Below, piece by piece: positions 8,963 through 16,773 of a DNA stretch of 59,034 bases. The stretch spans positions 21,574-80,607 of the forward strand of contig DGYA01000035.1 of NCBI GenBank assembly GCA_002396505.1, written 5' to 3'. The position numbers and the translations under genes were made by a program. This stretch comes from Cyanobacteria bacterium UBA5018 (GTDB lineage Bacteria > Cyanobacteriota > Cyanobacteriia > PCC-6307 > Cyanobiaceae). The first letter of the stretch is position 1; each line of letters opens with the position of its first letter. Under the pieces are notes generated by a model. The model made no database searches and was not told where the DNA came from. It saw nothing but the letters and a program-made list of their open reading frames with translations.

Positions 8963-10392
8963 GGGTTAGCTGATTCACTTAGGGGGCCATGCAAGGATAA
9001 ATTAATTATTTGGCAAATAGTGCCTTTGAGGTTGGCTTATTTTTTCCTCAATTCAGAGACTTGTCGAATACTTAATTTTTTTGTTTGTCCTTTGTTTGTT
9101 TGCAGCGGATTACCTGGTTCTTCTTGCCTGCAGCAGTTGTGAGGTAATCGGAGCGGGGAAAGCCCCACCTCGTCTTACTTCTGTCTCCCTCCTTCTGTCC
9201 CCTCATTATCGATTCCGGCTCCTATTGTTTTTTTATTCTATTTTTATTTGCCTGAGGGTCAGTCCTCCTCCACCTCTAGGGACAAACCTCGATCACAATC
9301 TTTATCTTGGCCCTGGATCTGTCCCTGGGTCTTGGTCTCTATCTTGATTGGTTCTATATCTTTTGCTCCCCATCTACCGCAGACTCTAAGGATAATCTGG
9401 AAAGCCGTCATTTCGGCGATCCTGCCACCCGAGAACTTCTACGGAATCAGAGCTCCATTGAGTGTGGCTCGGGTTTCCCAGAACTTTCCTAGATCTGTGT
9501 GGTGCTTCTCTTCTTTGTCTAGATTTTAATTTCTATTTGGACTTATACCTGACCTAGACCTAGGCCTAGACTTAGACCTAGGCCTAGACCTCGATCTGAC
9601 CTGGGCCTTACCTGGACCAGGACCTGATCTGGACCAGGATTTGGACCTGGTCTTGGGCAAAGACTTGGTGCTTGGCTTGGGCTTGAGCTTTGGTGATTAC
9701 CCGAGTTGTTTGGTCTAGATCTTGGACGTTACTTGCTTATGCTTGTTTAGTCTTTAAGTCCTGCCAAGGTCCGCCTCTGATAAGATAAGGTCTCGCTACT
9801 CTCGCAAGCTGAAGGGCAGCTCGAAAAATTTCTTGTTCGGCTCCTGTGATTCAGAGTCAAGCAAGTTGTTTTAACGCTTCTTTTGTGGTGAGATCGGTGA
9901 GATATGGGATTTTTCTGGCTGCCCGCAAAATTCAACGGGCTGTATATCGTCAGCTAGGCGATTCCCCATTTGCTTGCTCCTGTAATTCATTGAAGCCTTT
10001 GCCGTTGCATATTTGCGCCCGCAAAGATTCTGGCATCTGTTTTTGGCTTTTCTGATTTTGCCTCTTGGCTACGGCTCGCGGGGCTTTTTATTGAGCTACT
10101 GCAAGTTGCTTGATTTGGCTTTGGCCCCTAAGGGTTCCCGTTTCTGTTTACCGCATCGATCGCTTGGATCTGATGCGATTTGTCATCGTTGGTGGTTTCG
10201 CCGGAACCCTTGCGGTGCGGTCGATCTTGTCGTTTGCGCCAGGCGAGGACAGCCGTGAAGAACTGTTACCGGTGCCCTGGGCTGCGACCGGCTGTGCCGC
10301 AGAATATTCAGGTGATCGACACGTCGATCCGTCCCTTACCCACCGGATACCGGTCTCCATAACGGCGGCCGCTTGTTTCGAGGCAGAACTGC
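8963..10392. other. Long gene-free spacer between apcE and apcA
   Basis: About 1.43 kb with no reading frame that looks protein-like in either strand. The plus strand is strikingly rich in T and poor in A through most of it, unlike the GC-rich genes on each side. It holds the direct repeats at 9555-9711. The last few hundred bases probably include the promoter and 5' leader of apcABC, but I could not fix a -10 or start site by eye. Confidence 0.7.
9555..9711. repeat. Degenerate tandem repeats in apcE-apcA spacer
   Basis: The 17-mer TAGACCTAGGCCTAGAC occurs at 9555-9571 and again at 9573-9589 (18-bp period), embedded in more CCTAGA-type hexamers. It grades into repeats built around CTGGACCAGGA (about 9614-9650) and then CTTGGGC-type units. 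The AGGCCT and CTGGACCAG cores are near-palindromic. Similar GGTCCAG-type units reappear after apcC at about 11700-11850. Confidence 0.75.
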
Positions 10393-10878
10393 ATGAGCAT
10401 CGTCTCCAACTCGATCATCAACGCGGACGCCGAAGCCCGCTATCTCAGCCCAGGCGAACTTGATCAAATCAAGTCGTTTGTGGCTGGCGGTCAACGTCGT
10501 CTACGCGTGGCTCAAGTGCTCAGCGAGAGCCGTGAGCGCATTGTGAAGCAGGCAGGAGGCGCCCTGTTTCAGAAGCGCCCTGACATCATCTCCCCCGGCG
10601 GCAATGCCTATGGTGAGGAAATGACCGCCACCTGTCTTCGTGACCTCGACTACTACCTGCGCCTGGTGACTTACGGCGTGGTCGCTGGCGATGTCACCCC
10701 GATTGAAGAAATCGGTGTCATTGGTGCCAAGGAAATGTATCGCGCACTTGGTACTCCCCTAGAGGCCATGTCCGAAGGCGTCCGCGAGCTGAAGAATGGC
10801 GCCCTCTCCCTGCTCACCGGTCTTGATGCCGAAGAAGCTGGCTTCTACTTCGACTATCTGATCGGCGCTCTCGCCTGA
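10393..10878 (+). CDS. apcA: Allophycocyanin alpha subunit
   Basis: Phycobilisome core pigment protein of 161 residues. The phycocyanobilin attachment Cys is residue 81 in EMTATCLRDLDYYLRL, with the globin-like helices of the family before and after it, and the C-terminus FYFDYLIGALA is typical. It is the first gene of the apcA-apcB-apcC operon, with only 42 bases to apcB. Confidence 0.99.
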   Translation: MSIVSNSIINADAEARYLSPGELDQIKSFVAGGQRRLRVAQVLSESRERIVKQAGGALFQKRPDIISPGGNAYGEEMTATCLRDLDYYLRLVTYGVVAGDVTPIEEIGVIGAKEMYRALGTPLEAMSEGVRELKNGALSLLTGLDAEEAGFYFDYLIGALA

Positions 10879-10920
10879 GATTGCTCGCCTTCTTCACCTA
10901 ACCGCATCTAAGCTGAATCC

Positions 10921-11409
10921 ATGCAAGACGCGATCACCAACGTCATCAACCAGTCCGACGTTCAAGGCCTCTACCTTGACGTCTCCTCCATGGGCCGCCT
11001 GGAGCAGTACTTTGCCAGCGGTGAGCTGCGTGTTCGTGCTGCCGCCACCATCAGCGCTAATTCCGCCGCCATCATCAAGGAAGCGGTTGCCAAGTCGCTG
11101 CTGTATTCGGACATCACCCGTCCCGGTGGCAACATGTACACCACCCGTCGCTATGCAGCCTGCATTCGCGACCTGGACTACTACCTGCGCTACGCCACCT
11201 ACGCCATGCTGGCTGGCGACACCTCGATCCTGGACGAGCGTGTTCTAAACGGCCTCAAGGAGACCTACAACTCCCTGGGCGTGCCCATCGGTGCCACTGT
11301 GCAGTCGATTCAAGCGATCAAGGAAGCCGCTGCTGCCTTGGTGGGTCCCGCCGCTGGCCGTGAGCTGGGCGTCTACCTCGACTACATCAGCTCTGGCTTG
11401 GGCAACTGA
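10921..11409 (+). CDS. apcB: Allophycocyanin beta subunit
   Basis: Partner of ApcA in core trimers; 162 residues starting MQDAITNVINQSDVQGLYLD. The bilin Cys is residue 81 in RRYAACIRDLDYYLR, and Asn71 in the pattern GGNMY is the residue that is gamma-N-methylated in phycobiliprotein beta subunits. Ends VYLDYISSGLGN. Second gene of the apcABC operon. Confidence 0.99.
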   Translation: MQDAITNVINQSDVQGLYLDVSSMGRLEQYFASGELRVRAAATISANSAAIIKEAVAKSLLYSDITRPGGNMYTTRRYAACIRDLDYYLRYATYAMLAGDTSILDERVLNGLKETYNSLGVPIGATVQSIQAIKEAAAALVGPAAGRELGVYLDYISSGLGN

Positions 11410-11442
11410 TCCCGCTATCGGAACTCTCTGAGGATCTACCCC

Positions 11443-11643
11443 ATGCGTCTGTTCAAGATCACAGCCTGCATTCCCTGCCCTGAAAAAGCCCGCAATCAGC
11501 GGGAAATTCAAAACACCTACTTCACCAAGTGGGTCCCCTTTGATAGTTGGTTTGCTGAGCAACAGCGAATCATGAAGCAGGGTGGCAAGATCCTCAAGGT
11601 GGAATTGGCCACCGGACGCCGCCAAACAAATTGCGGCATTTGA
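11443..11643 (+). CDS. apcC: Allophycocyanin-associated small core linker (LC 7.8)
   Basis: Small core linker of 66 residues that caps the core cylinders. It matches the family over its full length: MRLFKITACIPCPEKAR, FTKWVPFDSWFAEQQRI and the CpcD-type end KILKVELATG. It lies 33 bases after apcB and is followed by a strong terminator 268 bases further on, so it closes the operon. Confidence 0.97.
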   Translation: MRLFKITACIPCPEKARNQREIQNTYFTKWVPFDSWFAEQQRIMKQGGKILKVELATGRRQTNCGI

Positions 11644-11699
11644 GCTGTCTAGGCTGATTGCCCAGCTTTTTTGTTTGAAGCTCTGTAATTTAAATCAGA

Positions 11700-11850
11700 C
11701 TTTGCAGTCCGGTTCAGTTTCTTATTCTGGTCCAGTCTTTGTATTCTGGTCCAGACTCTGCATTTCGGTTCGGTCTCTGCATTCCGGTTCGGCCTCTGCA
11801 CTCCGGTTAAGGCTCTGCGTTCCAGTCCAGGCTTTACAGCTCAGTCTCTT
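11700..11850. repeat. Degenerate ~17-19 bp tandem repeats after apcC
   Basis: Seven or eight imperfect units of the form TCTGCATTCCGGTTCGG / TTCTGGTCCAGTCTTTG follow one another between the apcC stop and the operon terminator. The units are clear by eye but diverged. They are inside the expected apcABC transcript 3' end. Confidence 0.8.
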
Positions 11851-11910
11851 CAGCCTGGTTTCATTGCTTAGGCGAATTACCTGGGCTATTTAAGTTACTG
11901 TGCAACAAGA

Positions 11911-11949
11911 AACCCACTGATTTCAGCTTTGAAATCAGTGGGTTTTTTA
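11911..11949 (+). terminator. Rho-independent terminator of apcABC
   Basis: A perfect 15-bp inverted repeat, AACCCACTGATTTCA (11911-11925) and TGAAATCAGTGGGTT (11930-11944), with a four-base GCTT loop. On the plus strand the 3' arm runs into a T tract (GGGTTTTTTAT). The A-run on the 5' side is short, so it works best in the plus direction, downstream of apcC. Confidence 0.93.
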
Positions 11950-12109
11950 TTTGGCAGCCATTTCTATTTGGCAACTCTGGGAGTTTGCTGAACCATGGGG
12001 GCTGGTTCCTGGTTTGCCTGGGCGGGATTGGCGCAGATGCCCCTGTTGTCCGGGACTTCGGCGCGATTCAATGGATCAGCTCAGTTAGCTGTCTCGATCC
12101 GCTCCGCTC

Positions 12110-13348
12110 TTGGCCGCCCCTAACCTCCTTGTCAATCGTCCTGCCAGCCGCCAAGCGGCTGGGGCCATCCCCCGCTATCGCTGGCTGGTGCCGCTGCCCT
12201 GGCGGCAATGGCCGGCGGAGGCTCGCTTGATGCTGGCGATGGTCGCCCTCTGGAGTGGCGTTGGCCTGCTGGTGCTCGCTTCCGCCAGCTGGTGGGTGGC
12301 TGATCGGGAGATGGGCGATGGAGCTTTCTATCTCAAGCGCCAGTTGGTCTGGATGCTGGCCAGTTGGAGCCTGTTGTGGCTTGCCCTGCGCACCAGCCTG
12401 CGGCGCTGGTTCCACCTGGCGCCGATCGGTCTATTGATCGGCTTACTGCTGGTGGCCGCCACCCTGGTGATGGGCAGCACCGTTAATGGCGCCAGCCGCT
12501 GGCTGGTGATCGGCCCCATCCAGCTGCAACCATCTGAATTGGTCAAGCCATTCGTGGTGCTGCAGGGGGCCTCCCTGTTCGCCCACTGGAAGCGCAGTGG
12601 CATCGATCAGAAGCTGTTGTGGCTGGGGGTGTTCGCCGGCTTGATTCTGCTAATCCTCAAGCAACCCAACCTCAGCACGGCTTCGCTCACCGGTCTGCTG
12701 CTCTGGCTGCTGGCTCTGGCCAGTGGCCTGTCGCTGCGACTCTTGGCCGGGGCGGCTGGCGGTGGCCTGTTGGTGGCTGGTGCCAGCATCGCCTTGAATA
12801 GCTATCAGCGCGATCGGGTGATCTCCTTTCTCGATCCCTGGCGCGATGCCCGCGGCGACGGCTACCAGCTTGTGCAGAGCTTGATGGCCATTGGTTCAGG
12901 TGGGGTGCTGGGCGAGGGCTTTGGCCTCTCCACCCAGAAGTTGCAATACCTGCCGATTCAGAACACCGATTTCATCTTTGCGGTGTTTGCCGAGGAATTT
13001 GGCTACGTGGGATCGGTGGTGCTGTTGTTGTTCCTGCTGTTGTTTGGCTATGTGGGTTTGCGCATTGCCCTCAGTTGCCGCAGCAATATGCAGCGGTTAG
13101 TGGCGATTGGTGGTACCAGTTTGTTGGTGGGCCAGTCGATTCTCAACATTGCCGTGGCCAGTGGCGCCATGCCCACCACGGGACTGCCCCTGCCTTTGAT
13201 CAGCTATGGGGGCAATTCGTTGATGGCCAGTTTGCTGGTTTGTGGATTGATCATCCGCTGTTCCCTGGAGAGCGGTGGCCTGGCCGCGCCGCCCCGATCC
13301 CGGCGCCGCTCCAGCCCAAGTGGGGGCCCTAGCGGGCCCGGCGCTTGA
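12110..13348 (+). CDS. ftsW: SEDS-family peptidoglycan polymerase FtsW
   Basis: Polytopic membrane glycosyltransferase of the SEDS family acting in septal wall synthesis. The 412 residues contain the family markers GLLVLASASWWVA, LQPSELVKPF, YQRDRVISFLDPW, GDGYQLVQSLMAIGSGG and, near the end, TTGLPLPLISYGGNS. About nine or ten membrane segments are visible. Start is a TTG at 12110; no ATG fits before residue 41. The basic, Ser/Pro/Gly-rich C-terminal tail is probably cytoplasmic. RodA is the alternative name, but the length and LISYGGNS context favour FtsW. Confidence 0.9.
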   Translation: MAAPNLLVNRPASRQAAGAIPRYRWLVPLPWRQWPAEARLMLAMVALWSGVGLLVLASASWWVADREMGDGAFYLKRQLVWMLASWSLLWLALRTSLRRWFHLAPIGLLIGLLLVAATLVMGSTVNGASRWLVIGPIQLQPSELVKPFVVLQGASLFAHWKRSGIDQKLLWLGVFAGLILLILKQPNLSTASLTGLLLWLLALASGLSLRLLAGAAGGGLLVAGASIALNSYQRDRVISFLDPWRDARGDGYQLVQSLMAIGSGGVLGEGFGLSTQKLQYLPIQNTDFIFAVFAEEFGYVGSVVLLLFLLLFGYVGLRIALSCRSNMQRLVAIGGTSLLVGQSILNIAVASGAMPTTGLPLPLISYGGNSLMASLLVCGLIIRCSLESGGLAAPPRSRRRSSPSGGPSGPGA

Positions 13349-13382
13349 AGCAGCCTTTGCAGCGGCTCAGTAGGCTGGTTTG

Positions 13383-14108
13383 ATGATCAGCCTCGGACCC
13401 TCTTTTGCCGACTGGGCCCGCAGCGCCGATTCGCTGCTGCAACAGTCCCTGGCCTCCCCCTCTCCCTTCACCCTGGCGGTGGTATTCGCTGGCGGACTGC
13501 TCACCAGCCTCGGCCCCTGTTCCCTATCGCTGCTGCCGGTGACGCTGGCCTACCTGGCTGGTTTTGAGGCTGGTGATCGCCAGTTGCCTTGGCAGCGCAG
13601 CCTCAGTTTTGCCTGTGGCATCGTGGGTTCGCTGGTGATTTTGGGCCTGGCCAGCGGCCTGCTGGGGCGGATTTACGGCCAGATCCCTGGCTTGGTGCCC
13701 GTTTTGGTGGCTGTGCTGGCCCTGGTGATGGGCTTGAACCTGCTGGGGCTGCTGCCCATGCGTCTTCCCGTCGGCCCGGATCCAGACATCTGGCGCCGTC
13801 GCCTGCCGGCGCCGCTGGCCCCCCTGGGGGCCGGTTTGGCCTTTGGGCTGGCGGCCACCCCCTGCACCACCCCCGTATTGGCGGTGTTATTGGGCTGGAT
13901 GGCCCAAAATGGCAGGCCCCTGGTGGGGATGCTGCTGCTCACCGCCTTTGGCGCTGGCCAGGTGCTGCCGCTACTGCTGGCCGGTACGGCGGCGGCCAGC
14001 CTGCCCAAGCTGCTCAGCCTGCGCCAGCTCAGCCAGTGGTTGCCTCCGCTCAGCGGCGTAGTGCTGGTGACCACCGGGGTAATCACCCTGGTGGCCAATA
14101 TCTTCTGA
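13383..14108 (+). CDS. ccdA: Cytochrome c biogenesis thiol-reducing protein CcdA
   Basis: Membrane protein that carries electrons across the thylakoid membrane to keep apocytochrome c cysteines reduced in System II cytochrome c biogenesis. The 241 residues show six hydrophobic segments and the paired redox cysteines in TSLGPCSLSLLP and AATPCTTPVLAV, each in the Pro/Cys context typical of the family. The ATG at 13383 is preferred over the adjacent TTG at 13380. It lies 34 bases after ftsW and is followed by ccsB, its functional partner. Confidence 0.93.
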   Translation: MISLGPSFADWARSADSLLQQSLASPSPFTLAVVFAGGLLTSLGPCSLSLLPVTLAYLAGFEAGDRQLPWQRSLSFACGIVGSLVILGLASGLLGRIYGQIPGLVPVLVAVLALVMGLNLLGLLPMRLPVGPDPDIWRRRLPAPLAPLGAGLAFGLAATPCTTPVLAVLLGWMAQNGRPLVGMLLLTAFGAGQVLPLLLAGTAAASLPKLLSLRQLSQWLPPLSGVVLVTTGVITLVANIF

Positions 14109-14213
14109 GTCGCCTCAGCCGCTGCGGCCCAATTACTGCGGCCTACCGCTCGTAATCGGGCCAGCAGCGAGCCAGGGCCCAAAAAGCTCCCTGAGCCCAT
14201 CCCACCCCCACCC

Positions 14214-15608
14214 GTGACCGCAGCCAAGTCAGCCCTCAGCCGCCTGGCCTCCTGGATCTCAGACCTGCGACTGGCGATCGCCCTGCTGTTTGTGATCGCT
14301 GTCTCCAGTGGCATCGGCACAGTCATCCCCCAGAAGGAGAACGAAGCGCTCTACCACCGCATCTATGACAGTTCCCCCTGGTTGGGGCTGGTGGATGCCA
14401 ATCGGTTGCTGGCCCTGCAACTCGACCACGTCTATTCCAGCGGCTGGTTTCTGGCCCTGTTGGCCTGGTTGGCGCTGTCGCTGCTGCTGTGCAGCTGGAG
14501 GCGCCAGTGGCCGGCCCTGCGGGCTGCCCTGCGCTGGATCGACTACCGCTCAGCCCGTCAATTGAGCAAGTTGAGCCTGGCCGAGAGCCTGACGGTGGCC
14601 GATGGCCCCAACAGCTTGGCCCTGCTGGAGCAGGGCTTACGGCGACGCGGTTGGCAGATCCAGGGCCATGGGGACCGGCTGGCGGCCCGCCGGGGCCTGA
14701 CCGGGCGCATTGGGCCGCTGCTGGTGCATGCCGGCATGGTGGTGTTGATGCTCGGTGCTGCCTGGGGTTCACTTGGGGGCCATCGGCTGGAGCAATTCCT
14801 GGCCCCCGGTCGCAGCTTGGAACTGATCGACAGTCGCGGCCACAGTGAAATGAGCCTGGCCCTCGATCACTTTTCGGTGCAGCGCGATCCGGCCGGTCGC
14901 CCCGAGCAGTACACCTCCAGCTTGAGGTTGCTGGAGGGCGGTACCGATCAACCAAAGCTGCTCAAGACCGCCCAGATCAGCGTCAACCATCCGCTGCGCT
15001 TCCAGGGTGTCACCTTCTATCAAGCCGACTGGGGGCTGGCGGCGATCACGGTGCAACTCGGTCGCAGCCCCCTACTGCAGTTGCCCCTGCAGAGCTTTCC
15101 CCAGTTGGGAGAACAGGTTTGGGGCCTGCTGCTGCCCACCCGGCCCGATGGCAGTGAGCCGGTGCTGCTGCTGCTCACCAGCGAGCAGGGGCCGGTGGAG
15201 GTCTATGACACCAGCGGCAGCTCGATCGGGCGCCTGTCGGTGGGTGGTGAGCCGGTGGAGTTGGCGGGTCTGCCGGTGCGGGTGGCCAGCGTGCTTCCCG
15301 CCAGCGGCATTTTGCTCAAGCGTGACCCCGGTGTGCCGCTGGTGTACACAGGCTTTGCCATTGCCCTGCTCGGGGGCGGCATGAGCCTGGTGGCGACGCG
15401 GCAATTGTGGGCGATTGCAGAAGCTCACACTCTGCATGTGGCCGGCATGTGTAATCGCAATCTCACCGGTTTTGCGGCGGAATTGCCAGGCTTATTGGCC
15501 GAGCTAGAGGTGGCCGAGCTAGCGGTTGCAGAGCTAGAGGCGGCTAAGCTAGAGGCGGCTAAGCTAGAGGCGGCTAAGCTAGCGGTGGCTGAGCGGAAAA
15601 CGCTCTGA
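14214..15608 (+). CDS. ccsB: Cytochrome c biogenesis protein CcsB (Ccs1/ResB)
   Basis: Membrane component of the System II haem lyase that attaches haem to c-type cytochromes in the lumen. The GTG-started product has the family N-terminus (LRLAIALLFVIAVSSGIGTV, IPQKENEALY), three N-terminal membrane helices, a large lumenal domain (DHFSVQRDPAGRPEQY, INHPLRFQGVTFYQ-like SVNHPLRFQGVTFYQADWGL) and a final helix near GFAIALLGGGMSLVATR. The last 35 or so residues are an unusual Ala/Glu/Lys/Leu repeat (units such as EAAKL) encoded by near-identical 15-bp repeats at about 15505-15590. The tail is absent from the family core and looks like a repeat expansion. Confidence 0.93.
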   Translation: MTAAKSALSRLASWISDLRLAIALLFVIAVSSGIGTVIPQKENEALYHRIYDSSPWLGLVDANRLLALQLDHVYSSGWFLALLAWLALSLLLCSWRRQWPALRAALRWIDYRSARQLSKLSLAESLTVADGPNSLALLEQGLRRRGWQIQGHGDRLAARRGLTGRIGPLLVHAGMVVLMLGAAWGSLGGHRLEQFLAPGRSLELIDSRGHSEMSLALDHFSVQRDPAGRPEQYTSSLRLLEGGTDQPKLLKTAQISVNHPLRFQGVTFYQADWGLAAITVQLGRSPLLQLPLQSFPQLGEQVWGLLLPTRPDGSEPVLLLLTSEQGPVEVYDTSGSSIGRLSVGGEPVELAGLPVRVASVLPASGILLKRDPGVPLVYTGFAIALLGGGMSLVATRQLWAIAEAHTLHVAGMCNRNLTGFAAELPGLLAELEVAELAVAELEAAKLEAAKLEAAKLAVAERKTL

Positions 15609-15740
15609 TTTGTTGGGCGGAATATCCCTAGTTGGCAATATTTCCAATAAGTTGAGCCGCAAACGCTCTCATCTGGTGGGCGGCAATATCCCTAAACGGC
15701 AACATCGCTAAACGGCAATATCACTAATAGGTTGAGCCGC
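15598..15740. repeat. Diverged tandem duplication between ccsB and queF
   Basis: The stretch 15598-15660 (starting AAACGCTCTGATTTG and ending GTTGAGCCGC) is repeated in diverged form at 15661-15740 (AAACGCTCTCATCTGG to GTTGAGCCGCA). The second copy has extra internal units of the type AAACGGCAATATC. The first copy overlaps the last codons and stop of ccsB. Confidence 0.75.
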
Positions 15741-15759
15741 AGGAGTTTTATGCGGCCGC

Positions 15760-16215
15760 TCAGCAGGGCAGGCGAGTGCCTTGGCTCACCCTCACTACGG
15801 TGTGGACATTGCCACGGCGACTGAAATCTGCCACCAATTCAATCCATTGGGGGTTGGCGGCGGCCACCAGATCATCGAGGATGCGGTTGGCCACCTCTTC
15901 ATGGGAAATAGCCCGATTGCGGTAGCTATTTACGTAGAGTTTGATCGCTTTCAGTTCCAGCACCCGGGGGCCTGGCTGATATAGCAGTCTCAGCACGGCG
16001 AAGTCGGGATAGCCGGAGAAAGGGCATAGGCAGGTGAACTCCGGCAGCTCGATCGACACCTCGTAGGCCCGGCCAGGCCTGGGGTTGTCAAAACAGATCA
16101 GCTGGGCATCGGCAATCGCTCGCTCGCCGTATAGCGGAGTGCGGGTGGCCTCGGCCTGGTGGTTGGCGGCGCTAGGGCTCACGGATGCTGATTCGGCAAT
16201 CTGTTCTATGGCCAT
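15760..16215 (-). CDS. queF: NADPH-dependent 7-cyano-7-deazaguanine reductase QueF
   Basis: Reduces preQ0 to preQ1 in the queuosine tRNA-modification pathway. The short unimodular form is seen: nucleophilic Cys64 in PEFTCLCPFSGYPDFA, the QueF substrate motif LELKAIKLYVNSYRN, and EEVANRILDDL. I chose the ATG at 16213-16215 (151 residues); a GTG at 16225-16227 would add four residues. It is divergent from glnB, and the spacer between them carries the NtcA box. Confidence 0.95.
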   Translation of the reverse strand: MAIEQIAESASVSPSAANHQAEATRTPLYGERAIADAQLICFDNPRPGRAYEVSIELPEFTCLCPFSGYPDFAVLRLLYQPGPRVLELKAIKLYVNSYRNRAISHEEVANRILDDLVAAANPQWIELVADFSRRGNVHTVVRVSQGTRLPC

Positions 16216-16264
16216 CCTAGCCAGCACCGCTCGGCCGTTTAGCTGTGAGGGCTCGGCTATTCAA

Positions 16265-16278
16265 GTAACTATTGTTAC
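16265..16278 (+). promoter_or_regulatory. NtcA-binding site upstream of glnB
   Basis: GTAACTATTGTTAC is a perfect palindromic match to the NtcA consensus GTA-N8-TAC. NtcA is the cyanobacterial global nitrogen regulator and is known to activate glnB. The box is 94 bases before the glnB ATG. A weak -10 candidate (TAATGG, 16303-16308) lies 24 bases after it, close to the spacing of NtcA-activated promoters. It could also act on queF, which is divergent, though queF lies only 50 bases away. Confidence 0.85.
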
Positions 16279-16371
16279 GGCGAGCCGGCCAGGGCTCGGG
16301 CCTAATGGCCAGGTCCTCCCAAAATTGGCAGGACGTCCTGAGAGACTGCTCACAAGCCCCCCGCTGCTTCC

Positions 16372-16710
16372 ATGAAAAAAATCGAGGCCATCATTCGTCC
16401 GTTCAAGCTTGAAGACGTGAAGATCGCACTGGTCAATGCGGGCATCGTGGGCATGACCGTCAGTGAGGTGCGTGGTTTTGGTCGGCAAAAGGGCCAGGTG
16501 GAGCGCTATAGAGGCTCGGAGTTCACGGTTGAGTTTCTGCAGAAGCTCAAGCTCGACATCGTGGTGGACGACGAGAAGGTGGATACCGTGGTGACCGCGA
16601 TTCAAGACGCCGCCCGCACCGGTGAAATCGGCGACGGCAAGATTTTTGTTAGCACCATTGAATCGGTGATCCGCATCCGCACCGGCGATCGCGACAGCAG
16701 CGCCATCTAG
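16372..16710 (+). CDS. glnB: Nitrogen regulatory protein P-II
   Basis: Trimeric signal protein that reads 2-oxoglutarate and ATP/ADP and controls nitrogen uptake, NAGK and PipX. The 112 residues match cyanobacterial PII end to end, with the T-loop RQKGQVERYRGSEF, Ser49 (the cyanobacterial phosphorylation site) and the C-terminal signature GDGKIFVSTIESVIRIRTG. Residue 51 is Phe, not the Tyr uridylylated in enterobacteria. The ATG at 16372 follows an A-rich, weakly purine leader. NtcA control is suggested by the upstream box. Confidence 0.99.
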   Translation: MKKIEAIIRPFKLEDVKIALVNAGIVGMTVSEVRGFGRQKGQVERYRGSEFTVEFLQKLKLDIVVDDEKVDTVVTAIQDAARTGEIGDGKIFVSTIESVIRIRTGDRDSSAI

Positions 16711-16773
16711 TCCCAGGAGGGCGGCCCCTGGCCCGGCTGGGTCCTGCTTCTGCCCCCCCTGGTCGCTCTCTTA

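Noticed and set aside
10110..10463. Open frames just upstream of apcA
   Set aside because: They run through the leader and out of frame into apcA, without motifs or ribosome sites; more likely untranslated leader.
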